A DNA stretch of 64,000 nt, taken from the NCBI GenBank assembly GCA_900473805.1, contig UCMS01000003.1, positions 62,001-126,000 of the forward strand, read 5' to 3'. Every line of letters starts with the position of its first letter. Position 1 is the first letter of the stretch. The DNA comes from Hyphomicrobiales bacterium. GTDB taxonomy: Bacteria; Pseudomonadota; Alphaproteobacteria; Rhizobiales; Rhizobiaceae. Of this stretch, positions 57,200-64,000 are shown one piece after another. Below the pieces are notes generated by a model. It searched no databases. It saw only the letters and a list, made by a program, of their open reading frames with translations, and was not told where the DNA came from. Made by a program: the position numbers and the translations under genes.

Positions 57200-57765
57200 G
57201 CCCGCTCCTCCAGTGCTGCGCGCAGCTTGGCGAATGCCAGCCGGATGCGTGATTTCACGGTTCCCATGGGCAGTCCGAGTTCGGCTGCAATCGTGCTGTG
57301 GGATGCTTCTCTGTAGAATGACATTTTGAGGAGTTCGAGTTGTTCGGGTGGTAGGGTTTCCATGGCGCGCCGAAGGCGATCTGCCTCCTGACGGCCTTCG
57401 AATTCGACATCTGCGGGTGGCACGTCGTCGGGAACGAAAGCCGGGTCCGACGGATCGAACACCGGGCGTTTGGCCCGACGGAAAGCATCGATGCGCTGAT
57501 TGCGCGCGATCGTGAAAATCCAGCTCGAAACGTTTCCGCGTGTCGGATCAAACTGCGCCGCCTTGTTCCAGACGGCGAGCATGGTCTCTTGCATCAGCTC
57601 TTCGGCTGCTTGCCCGTCCCGGGCAAGTTTGGCCATATAGGCCCGCACTTTTGGCCCATAATGCTTGAAGATCGTCTCGAATGCCTCGACATCGCGATCG
57701 CGACCGACGCAGGCCAGAAGTTCAGAAAAATTATGCGGCTCTAACTCATCAACCGATCCGGTCAT
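57196..57765 (-). CDS. rpoE: ECF sigma factor, group ECF11 (singlet-oxygen type)
   Basis: A 189-residue sigma factor with region 2 (FETIFKHYGPKVRAYMAKLA, then SSWIFTIARNQRIDAFRR) and region 4 (LPPEQLELLKMSFYREASHSTIAAELGLPMGTVKSRIRLAFAKLR). It is paired with ChrR and preceded by a TGATCC-N16-CGTAGT promoter, which fits autoregulation. The ATG at 57765 gives the family-typical length. Relatives switch on lipid modification and repair genes after singlet oxygen. Confidence 0.93.
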   Translation of the reverse strand: MTGSVDELEPHNFSELLACVGRDRDVEAFETIFKHYGPKVRAYMAKLARDGQAAEELMQETMLAVWNKAAQFDPTRGNVSSWIFTIARNQRIDAFRRAKRPVFDPSDPAFVPDDVPPADVEFEGRQEADRLRRAMETLPPEQLELLKMSFYREASHSTIAAELGLPMGTVKSRIRLAFAKLRAALEERA

Positions 57766-57880
57766 CGAAACGCTTTTTATCCCTCGCTGGGGCTTGGTCA
57801 CGGCAGCTTGCCGCGCGTTACGCCCGGGACCACTGTGGCACGCATCGGCCTGGATGGAAATCGTGTTGATCATGAAGCCG

Positions 57881-57908
57881 ACTACGCCGAGGCCGGAAAA
57901 TCGGATCA
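57881..57908 (-). promoter_or_regulatory. ECF11-type promoter of rpoE-chrR
   Basis: On the minus strand TGATCC (57908-57903), 16 bases, CGTAGT (57886-57881). The -35 is identical to the Rhodobacter RpoE consensus. It predicts a leader of about 110 bases. Confidence 0.7.
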
Positions 57909-57934
57909 CCCCACACGAATTTATTCGCACGCAT

Positions 57935-57962
57935 CGATCCACTTGCAAAACCCTTGCGTAAT
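57935..57962 (+). promoter_or_regulatory. ECF11-type promoter of the FAD enzyme/DUF1365/cfa operon
   Basis: CGATCC (57935-57940), 16 bases, CGTAAT (57957-57962), the same spacing and near-identical hexamers as the divergent rpoE promoter 27 bases away. Confidence 0.7.
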
Positions 57963-58006
57963 CAGTGGCAAAACACATGATTCGCGATAAAGGAAATGGG
58001 TGGTCT

Positions 58007-59365
58007 ATGGATATTGGCGTCACGAAGACCGCAGTCGGCGGGAAGCGCAAGATTGCGGTGGTCGGTTCTGGTATCTCGGGCCTCTCATGCGCCTGGCTTC
58101 TGTCCCGTAGCGCCGAGGTCGTTCTTTACGAGACCGAGGGGCGTGCCGGTGGGCATTCCAACACGGTGATTGCACCGGTCGGAGAACGCGGCACTCCCGT
58201 CGACACCGGCTTCATCGTCTACAACGACCGCAATTACCCCAACCTCGTGAAGCTTTTCGAGCATCTCGACGTTCCCACCATCGCCTCCGACATGTCTTTC
58301 GCCGCGTCCCTGGGTGAAGGTGCCTTTGAGTATTCGGGATCCGGACTGAGCGGGTTGCTGGGTCAGAAGACGAATCTGTTCCGGCCGCGCTTCTGGCGCA
58401 TGCTCAAGGATATCCTGCGCTTTTACCGCGAGGCGCCGGCGCTGCTTGAGCGCCCGGACCTGGAAGGCGTGTCGCTCGGCGATTACCTGGATTCCGCGGA
58501 CTACGCGCCTTCCTTCGTGGAAGATCACCTTCTGCCGATGGGTGCCGCGATCTGGTCGACGACTGCATCCGAAATGCGGCTCTATCCGCTGCATGCCTTC
58601 ATCCGCTTTTTCGTCAACCATGGCCTGCTGACCCTGACCGATCGCCCCCGCTGGCGGACAGTGAAAGGTGGCAGCAGGGAATATGTGGCCCGAATCCTAG
58701 CGAATTTCCGCGGCACGGTCCGTCTCTCCACGCCCGTGGCGCATGTTCGCCGCCTGCCGGCCGGTGTGGAGGTCATCGACATCCACGGTCATGCCGAAAC
58801 CTTCGATGACGTTGTCCTGGCAACCCATGCCAACCAGAGCCTCGATCTCCTTGAGGATGCCGACGCGCGAGAGCGTGCGATGCTGGAAGCCTTCCAGTAC
58901 ACCCCGAATGTGGCCGTCCTGCACTCGGACACGGCCCTCATGCCCAAGCGCAAGTCGGTGTGGTCGAGCTGGAACTATGTGGCAGGTCGTCGGGACGGCG
59001 CGGGTGACATGCTTTGCGTCACCTACTGGATGAACAAGCTCCAGTCGCTCGATCCGGCCACGCCGTTGTTCGTCACTCTGAACCCCTGCCGTCCGATCGA
59101 TCCCGCGAAGGTCATCCAGACCTTCCACTATGAGCACCCCTTGTTCGATGCTGCAGCGATCAAGGCGCAACGAGAGATCTGGCATCTCCAGGGTCACCGG
59201 AATGTCTGGTATTGCGGTGCCTATTTCGGCAGCGGCTTCCATGAGGACGGTCTGCAATCGGGTCTCGCGGTGGCAGAAGCGCTCGGCGGCGTCCGGCGGC
59301 CTTGGTCGGTAGAAAACGAGTCCGGTCGCATCGTCGTCACTCGCCAGCTTGAGGCTGCCGAATGA
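58007..59365 (+). CDS. FAD-dependent amine-oxidase-like protein of a lipid-modification operon
   Basis: A 452-residue flavoprotein. The Rossmann FAD motif is KIAVVGSGISGLSCAWLL, followed by YETEGRAGGHSNTV and DTGFIVYNDRNYPNL; the C terminus has CGAYFGSGFHEDGLQSGLAVAE. Proteins of this type sit beside DUF1365 and cyclopropane-synthase-like genes in alpha- and gammaproteobacteria and are members of RpoE-ChrR regulons; some act on phospholipid acyl chains. ATG 58007 is used; the ATG at 57977 or GTG at 57965 is possible but close to the predicted transcription start. Confidence 0.82.
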   Translation: MDIGVTKTAVGGKRKIAVVGSGISGLSCAWLLSRSAEVVLYETEGRAGGHSNTVIAPVGERGTPVDTGFIVYNDRNYPNLVKLFEHLDVPTIASDMSFAASLGEGAFEYSGSGLSGLLGQKTNLFRPRFWRMLKDILRFYREAPALLERPDLEGVSLGDYLDSADYAPSFVEDHLLPMGAAIWSTTASEMRLYPLHAFIRFFVNHGLLTLTDRPRWRTVKGGSREYVARILANFRGTVRLSTPVAHVRRLPAGVEVIDIHGHAETFDDVVLATHANQSLDLLEDADARERAMLEAFQYTPNVAVLHSDTALMPKRKSVWSSWNYVAGRRDGAGDMLCVTYWMNKLQSLDPATPLFVTLNPCRPIDPAKVIQTFHYEHPLFDAAAIKAQREIWHLQGHRNVWYCGAYFGSGFHEDGLQSGLAVAEALGGVRRPWSVENESGRIVVTRQLEAAE

Positions 59366-60153
59366 ACCGGCAGTCCGCCATTTATGCCGGTCACGTCGTG
59401 CATGTGCGTACCCGTCCCCGGCAGCACAAGTTGCATTACAGCGTCTTTTCGTTGCTGATCGATCTCGACGAGATCGACGATCTGGATCGCAATCTCCGCT
59501 GGTTCGGCCACAATCGCCGTGCGCTCTACGCAGTCTATGATGCCGATCATGGCGATGGCCATGCCGGAACGCTGCGGCACTGGGTCGAGGGCCGGCTCGA
59601 AGCGGCAGGGCTTGATGCACGCGGCTCGAAGATACGCATGCTCTGCTATCCGCGTATCCTCGGCTACGTCTTCAACCCGCTGACCGTCTATTTCTGTTAC
59701 CACCGTGAAGGTCGGCTGCAGGCCGTGCTTTATGAAGTCTGCAACACCTTCAACGAGCGCCACACCTATGTCATCCCGGTTGAGGAAGACCGGGAGGTCT
59801 TGCGGCATGAATGCGCCAAGGAGATGTATGTCTCGCCTTTCATGCCCATGGATTGCCGATACCATTTCCGTATCAATCCGCCGGCTGACAAGGTCGGTGT
59901 TCATATTGCCGAGAGCGACGGTGAAGGTCCTGTGCTGACGGCTGTCTTTTCCGGCAGGCGCTCCCCCTTGTCGGATGCCGGCTTATTGCGCATGCTGGTG
60001 ACGTATCCCCTGATGACACTCAAAGTCATGGGGGGAATTCATTGGGAAGCGCTGCGGCTCTGGTTGAAGGGGGTTCCGGTTTATCGCCATGCGCCTGCGG
60101 CCGCGCCGATCGCCTCGACGATCGTTCTGCACAATGGGATGAACAAGCAATGA
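59362..60153 (+). CDS. DUF1365 family protein
   Basis: A 263-residue protein with the DUF1365 markers HVVHVRTRPRQHKLHYSVF, MLCYPRILGYVFNPLTVYFCY and CAKEMYVSPFMPMDCRYHF. No signal peptide. It overlaps the FAD enzyme stop and the cfa start by four bases each (ATGA twice), so the three are translated together. Biochemical role is not established; its constant company with cfa-like genes implies fatty-acyl chain modification. Confidence 0.88.
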   Translation: MNRQSAIYAGHVVHVRTRPRQHKLHYSVFSLLIDLDEIDDLDRNLRWFGHNRRALYAVYDADHGDGHAGTLRHWVEGRLEAAGLDARGSKIRMLCYPRILGYVFNPLTVYFCYHREGRLQAVLYEVCNTFNERHTYVIPVEEDREVLRHECAKEMYVSPFMPMDCRYHFRINPPADKVGVHIAESDGEGPVLTAVFSGRRSPLSDAGLLRMLVTYPLMTLKVMGGIHWEALRLWLKGVPVYRHAPAAAPIASTIVLHNGMNKQ

Positions 60154-61367
60154 GTCACGCCGAACGCGAAATTCCGTCCATAGCCACGTCCCTTCCCTTC
60201 TGGCAGCGGGTGTTGTGCCGCTGGGCCGACCGCATCTCGACGGGCCGGTTGACGTTGCAATTCGAAGGCTATGGCGAACACGTGGCCGTCGGCAGGCTCC
60301 CGGGTCCCCATGCCACGCTGTGCGTTCGCAACGCAAAACCGGTACTTCGCATCCTGACTGGCGGTACTCTCGGCTTTGCCCAAGCCTTCATTGATGGCGA
60401 CCTCGACAGCCCGGATATTGGCAGCGTGGTCGAGTTCGCTTTGGCGAACGAAGCCGAGCTCGGGAAAATCCTGTCATCCTCGGCAGTATTCGAGTGGATC
60501 GCCCGCCTGCGCCACAAGCTTCGGCGCAACTCCAAAAAAGGTAGCCGGCGAAACATCGCCTTCCATTATGATCTGGGTAACGCCTTCTACAGCCAGTGGC
60601 TCGATCGTACGATGACCTATTCCTCGGCTCTCTACGAATCCCCGGGCCAGTCGCTCGCGGAAGCGCAGGAAGCCAAATATGCCCGGATCGTTCGAGAACT
60701 GAACATCGGCCCCGACGACCATGTCCTGGAGATCGGTTGCGGCTGGGGCGGCTTTGCCGAACACGCCATCCGCACCACCGGCTGCCGGGTCACCGGCCTG
60801 ACGCTGTCGGTCGAACAGGCGAAATTCGCCCGCGAACGGCTGGAAACGGCAGGTCTTGCCGATCGCGCCGACATCCGGCTGGAAGACTACCGCGACTGCC
60901 GCGGCCAGTTCGACAAGATCGTCTCGATCGAGATGTTCGAGGCGGTCGGCGAAGAAAACTGGCCGGTCTATTTCAAGGCGGTCCAGGAGCGGCTGGCGCC
61001 GGGCGGCAAGGCCATGATCCAGACGATCACCATTGATGAAAGCCGCTTCGAGCAATACCGCCGCAGCGCCGATTTCATCCAGACCTATATTTTCCCCGGT
61101 GGCATGTTGCCGTCCGTGACCACATTCGAGCGGGATGCCGCTCATGTCGGTCTGCAGGTCGGCGACCGGTTCCGTTTTGGCCGCGATTACGATCGCACTC
61201 TTGTCGCCTGGGACAATGCCTTCACCGGTAGCTGGTCGTCGATCGAACCGCTCGGCTTCGACCGGCGCTTCTATCGGATGTGGCGTCTCTATCTGCACTA
61301 CTGCGCCGTCGGTTTCCGCGTCGGTCGCATCGATGTGGTCCAGTTCCGGCTCGACAAGCCGGCCTGA
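60150..61367 (+). CDS. cfa: cyclopropane-fatty-acyl-phospholipid synthase family methyltransferase
   Basis: A 405-residue SAM-dependent enzyme that acts on unsaturated phospholipid acyl chains. Visible are NIAFHYDLGNAFYSQWLDRTMTYSSALY (lipid site), VLEIGCGWGGFAEHA (SAM motif I, near residue 195), and FIQTYIFPGGMLPS. The C terminus carries the typical Tyr/Trp-rich end. It may make cyclopropane or, with the FAD enzyme, other methylated acyl chains. It is the last gene of the putative RpoE-driven operon and is followed by a hairpin. Confidence 0.88.
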   Translation: MSHAEREIPSIATSLPFWQRVLCRWADRISTGRLTLQFEGYGEHVAVGRLPGPHATLCVRNAKPVLRILTGGTLGFAQAFIDGDLDSPDIGSVVEFALANEAELGKILSSSAVFEWIARLRHKLRRNSKKGSRRNIAFHYDLGNAFYSQWLDRTMTYSSALYESPGQSLAEAQEAKYARIVRELNIGPDDHVLEIGCGWGGFAEHAIRTTGCRVTGLTLSVEQAKFARERLETAGLADRADIRLEDYRDCRGQFDKIVSIEMFEAVGEENWPVYFKAVQERLAPGGKAMIQTITIDESRFEQYRRSADFIQTYIFPGGMLPSVTTFERDAAHVGLQVGDRFRFGRDYDRTLVAWDNAFTGSWSSIEPLGFDRRFYRMWRLYLHYCAVGFRVGRIDVVQFRLDKPA

Positions 61368-61372
61368 TACCG

Positions 61373-61394
61373 AGGCGGGGCGCGAGCCCCGCCT
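61373..61394. terminator. hairpin between convergent cfa and dehydrogenase genes
   Basis: AGGCGGGGC (61373-61381), loop GCGA, GCCCCGCCT (61386-61394): perfect stem with a stable tetraloop in the 32-base gap between two convergent genes. T-content is low on both sides; it may serve both directions. Confidence 0.6.
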
Positions 61395-61399
61395 TCGCC

Positions 61400-62146
61400 T
61401 CAGTTGCGCAGCATCTTGCGTGTCAACGCAAATCGCAGCCTGTGCGGGAGCGCGTGAAGCAGACGGATCGCCAGCGCCATCTTCCATGGAAAGATGATCT
61501 CGAATTTCTCTTGGGACAGGCCCTTGGCGATGATGTCCGCGGCCTCGTCCGACGAGACAAGGAAGGGCATGGGAAAGTCGTTCTTCTCGGTCAGCGGCGT
61601 TGCGACGAAGCCTGGATTGACCACGGAAAGCGTCACGCCGTGCTGGGCAAGCTCCGGATGGAGGGCTTCGCACAGGCTGTTGAGTGCCGCCTTCGTCGCG
61701 CCGTAGCTCGCAGCGCCCGGCAGACCCACATAGGCGGTCACCGAAGCCACCACCGCGATATGCCCGGCTTTCCGTGCGATCATCCCGGGCATCACCGCTT
61801 CCAGGCAATGCGCCGTTCCCATGACGTTGAGATCGAACATCTGCCGCATTCGCTCGACGCTGAAATCCTTGGCATAGTCGCGGGTGTAGGAGCCGGCGGC
61901 GAAGACAGCGAGATCAATTGGCCCATGCGCCGCTGTCACGGCGTCCACGACCTGTCGAACGGCCTCATGATCGGTCACGTCGAGCGGATATGCGAAGATT
62001 CGCCCGGGGTGCTCGGCGGCGAGTTCCGCAAGCGAACCGGCATTCCGGGCACTGACGGCAACCTGATAGCCGTCCGCCACCAGTCTTTTGGCGAGCGCCC
62101 GGCCGATGCCGGAACTCGAACCGGTAATCCATGCGGTTTTGGTCAT
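61400..62146 (-). CDS. short-chain dehydrogenase/reductase
   Basis: A 248-residue SDR with cofactor motif TGSSSGIGRALA (residues 7-18), the structural FAAGS (NAG-like) and the catalytic YGATK (YxxxK) near residue 155 preceded by SVTAYVG. Near the C terminus FEIIFPWKMALAIRLLHALP forms a hydrophobic patch, typical of membrane- or lipid-associated SDRs. Proximity to the lipid operon hints at an acyl or steroid-like substrate, but the gene is convergent and has its own promoter. Substrate unknown. Confidence 0.82.
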   Translation of the reverse strand: MTKTAWITGSSSGIGRALAKRLVADGYQVAVSARNAGSLAELAAEHPGRIFAYPLDVTDHEAVRQVVDAVTAAHGPIDLAVFAAGSYTRDYAKDFSVERMRQMFDLNVMGTAHCLEAVMPGMIARKAGHIAVVASVTAYVGLPGAASYGATKAALNSLCEALHPELAQHGVTLSVVNPGFVATPLTEKNDFPMPFLVSSDEAADIIAKGLSQEKFEIIFPWKMALAIRLLHALPHRLRFALTRKMLRN

Positions 62147-62198
62147 GAAATCCTCTTCGGTTGTGTCATGACCAATACGCCGGATACGGGTCGCCGGT

Positions 62199-63623
62199 TT
62201 ATCCCGCCCAGCTGCGCAGGAGATCGAGTCCGCGTCTCAGTAGGTCTTCCGCCTCGCCCGCGCTCTTCGCTTCCACGTAGCACCGCATTTCCGGTGCGTT
62301 ACCGGAAGGACGAAAATGGATAACCCGTCCGTCGGTCAGCGTGGCCCGCACTCCGTCGATGTCGCTGACCGCCGCCACTGTGCCGATGGGCGAGAGGAAG
62401 CCGGAGAGGTTGTCCTGCGACCGTCGAATATGCGCCATCAGGGAACCACTGCGCTCAGTTGCGAAGTTTTCCAGTCGATCGCTCAATGCGATCGGCAGGC
62501 TGAAGGCTTTGGTGAGGTCTGACAGTGACTGTGCGTTTCGGGCGGCCATGCCGAGCGCCGCCAGGGCAGGCAGAAAGCTGTCGCGGGTCGGAAGTGCCTT
62601 CAGCACCTTGCCCTCGACCGTAAAGTCCGAACCCAGCATCAATCCGCCATTCGCCTCGAAGCCGAGAACGCCCTCTCGGCCGTCCGCCAGCGCGGCCTCC
62701 ATGGCGGCGATGACGTAAGGCGAGCCAACACGGGTGCGGATGACGGAAAAGCCGCCATCCTCTTCCAGGCCGGAATTGGACGTGACCGGTGTCGCGACCG
62801 TTCCGGCGCCGAGGAACCGCGCCGCAATCAATCCCAGAAGGTCGCCGCGAAGCGGCAGCCCGTGTTCGTCGGCCACCAGCGGTCGATCGCCGTCGCCGTC
62901 CGTGGACAAGATCGCGTCGAGCGCCAACTCGTCGCTCCAGCGCGCCAGTTGCGTCACGGTGTCCGGGGAAACAGCCTCGGTATCCACCGGGATGAAGACT
63001 TCGGAGCGCCCCAGGGGAAAGACCGTCGCCCCGTAATGTTGGACCACGTCGACCAGCATATCCCGCGCGACCGTGCTGTGCTGATAGATGCCGATACGTT
63101 TCCCATCGAGGCAGCCGGACGGCAGGATGTGGAAGTTGCGGTCGAGGAACAGGGCGCTCGCTTGCCTTTCCTGATCGTCCCCGGTGCTGCTCTCGACGAG
63201 GTTCGCGACAGGGTCATGCGCGAGTTCGGCCGCGATACGCACGATCGCCTGCTCATCCTCCTTGTTGATCTCACCGTCCGGGCGGTAGAATTTGATGCCG
63301 TTGCGATCGGCAGGAATATGCGAGCCGGTCACCATGATACCGGCGGCGCCCAAAGACGCGCCGTAAAGGGCAAGCGCCGGCGTCGCGATCGTCCCGCAAT
63401 CGATCGGGACAAGGCCCTGGCGCCTAAGGGCCGCCATGATGGTGGCAGCGATCTCAGGGCTGGACGGACGGAAGTCGCGGGCGATCACCACAGGGGATCC
63501 GGCCTGCGCCAGTCCTTCAGACAGGAGATGACGGGCGAATGCGGTCGAATAGAGGGCCGAGACGGCGCCCACCAGATCCGTTGCAAGTCCCCTGAGGCCG
63601 CTGGTGCCGAACTTTGCCGTCAT
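62199..63623 (-). CDS. phosphomannomutase/phosphoglucomutase family protein
   Basis: A 474-residue alpha-D-phosphohexomutase. Domain 1 starts KFGTSGLRGLA and holds the phosphoserine loop VTGSHIPADRNGIKFYRP (Ser near residue 105); the metal loop STDGDGDRPLV lies near residue 245; the sugar loop GFEANGG near 325; and the C-terminal phosphate loop HFRPSGNAPEMRCY near 445. It would interconvert hexose-6- and 1-phosphates for surface polysaccharides. NoeK/ManB-type specificity is likely but cannot be proven. The gene is 53 bases from the dehydrogenase start. Confidence 0.88.
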   Translation of the reverse strand: MTAKFGTSGLRGLATDLVGAVSALYSTAFARHLLSEGLAQAGSPVVIARDFRPSSPEIAATIMAALRRQGLVPIDCGTIATPALALYGASLGAAGIMVTGSHIPADRNGIKFYRPDGEINKEDEQAIVRIAAELAHDPVANLVESSTGDDQERQASALFLDRNFHILPSGCLDGKRIGIYQHSTVARDMLVDVVQHYGATVFPLGRSEVFIPVDTEAVSPDTVTQLARWSDELALDAILSTDGDGDRPLVADEHGLPLRGDLLGLIAARFLGAGTVATPVTSNSGLEEDGGFSVIRTRVGSPYVIAAMEAALADGREGVLGFEANGGLMLGSDFTVEGKVLKALPTRDSFLPALAALGMAARNAQSLSDLTKAFSLPIALSDRLENFATERSGSLMAHIRRSQDNLSGFLSPIGTVAAVSDIDGVRATLTDGRVIHFRPSGNAPEMRCYVEAKSAGEAEDLLRRGLDLLRSWAG

Positions 63624-63725
63624 GCCATATCTCCCTGGTTGTTCGGAGCCACTTATATGGGCCGACCCAAGGGGGCATCAAGCGTCAAGCTGATGAACGA
63701 AGGTGAGGAAACATCGGGTAAAAAT

Positions 63726-63846
63726 GAAAAGAGCCCGGCGCGGGAGGAGGTGCGCCAGGCTCTTAAACTTGATCGGCAATTGGGAGGAGGAGGAGTATTG
63801 CCGATCCTACCGAGCGGCGCTGGGAGGAGGAGTGCGCCGCTTCGAT
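63726..63846 (-). ncRNA. alpha-r14 family trans-acting sRNA, copy 2
   Basis: About 120 nt on the minus strand with three hairpins whose loops carry CCTCCTCCC (as GGGAGGAGG on the plus strand at 63822-63830, 63782-63790 and 63742-63750). Stems: AGCGGCGC/GCGCCGCT (63813-63820 with 63834-63841), GATCGGCAAT/ATTGCCGATC (63771-63780 with 63797-63806) and the terminator GAGCCCGGCGC with GCGCCAGGCTC (63731-63741 with 63752-63762, one wobble) followed by TTTTCATTTT on the minus strand. The 5' end shares TCATCGAAGC with copy 1. Confidence 0.88.
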
Positions 63847-63852
63847 GAGTCT

Positions 63853-63881
63853 GTTGTACTCAAAAGGCTTTGGTCTGCCAA
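63853..63881 (-). promoter_or_regulatory. promoter of the second alpha-r14 sRNA
   Basis: On the minus strand TTGGCA (63881-63876), 17 bases, TACAAC (63858-63853), placing the start near 63846. The last ~120 bases of the window beyond it show no other feature. Confidence 0.6.
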
Positions 63882-64000
63882 TCACCTTTGTTGCAACGCA
63901 CCAATGCGTCTGACGCATATCAAGGCCTGCGAAACTGCGGTCCGAAGTACTTATTTCTGCAATTCACGCTTTCGAATCTTTCGTAATTCAGCAATCGGTG

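Noticed and set aside
63742..63830. GGGAGGAGG repeats as ribosome-binding sites or a simple repeat
   Set aside because: No start codons follow on the plus strand, and each lies in the loop of a stable stem; on the minus strand they are the anti-Shine-Dalgarno loops of an sRNA.

Overview
The window reads as chromosomal backbone of a member of the Rhizobiaceae (Rhizobium / Agrobacterium / Sinorhizobium relatives). Reasons: high GC; a polyol locus laid out like rhizobial smoEFGKS-mtlK; a glycerol locus laid out like R. leguminosarum glpR-D-S-T-P-Q-U-V-K; a Tad-type pilus pseudopilin; and structured RNAs matching the rhizobial alpha-r7 and alpha-r14 families in contexts (beside polA, and near a tRNA-Ser) that I recall from S. 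meliloti. I see no insertion sequence, prophage, integrase or CRISPR array. Gene density is high and most genes sit in tightly coupled operons.

Layout. 0-0.6 kb: TadE-like gene. 0.7-12.5 kb: nucleoside salvage. deoB-add-upp run on the plus strand; a minus-strand operon carries a BMP-type nucleoside importer followed by cdd, a purine nucleoside phosphorylase, deoC and deoA. A strong stem-loop with a T-run lies just after the binding-protein gene, and two dyads lie upstream of it. 12.5-18.7 kb: msrA, a small membrane protein, tRNA-Ser(GGA), an alpha-r14 sRNA with four CCUCCUCCC loops, a pcaD-like hydrolase, polA and an alpha-r7-like sRNA. 18.8-27.8 kb: MarR regulator, M20 peptidase, YbaK-like deacylase, PBP1A, dnaK-(unknown)-dnaJ. 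27.9-37.7 kb: sorbitol/mannitol catabolism and ABC uptake under a SorC-family regulator.

37.7-40 kb: a compact region with three sites matching the general-stress sigma factor (EcfG/RpoE2) pattern GGAAC-N18-TT. They drive a ~74-nt C-rich RNA ending in a clear terminator, a small hydrophilic protein, and a type II NADH dehydrogenase. I consider the RNA the most interesting candidate for something undescribed. 40-43.3 kb: a cobalamin riboswitch ahead of a B12-type ABC transporter. 43.4-53.4 kb: the glp locus; its two ATPase subunits appear to form one canonical and one degenerate ATP site. 53.4-56.5 kb: ATP-dependent DNA ligase, its partner exonuclease, and a DUF2177 membrane protein. 56.5-61.4 kb: ECF11-type rpoE-chrR diverges from a three-gene lipid-modification operon (FAD enzyme, DUF1365, Cfa), with a matched pair of sigma-E-like promoters between them. 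61.4-64 kb: a short-chain dehydrogenase, a phosphomannomutase, and a second alpha-r14 sRNA on the minus strand.

Functionally the window joins salvage of nucleosides, polyols, glycerol and B12 with stress layers (heat shock, general stress, singlet-oxygen-type sigma factor). Three C-rich-loop sRNA loci plus the new candidate suggest heavy post-transcriptional control of uptake systems. Promoter, operator and terminator calls are from reading the sequence; none has been folded or searched computationally.
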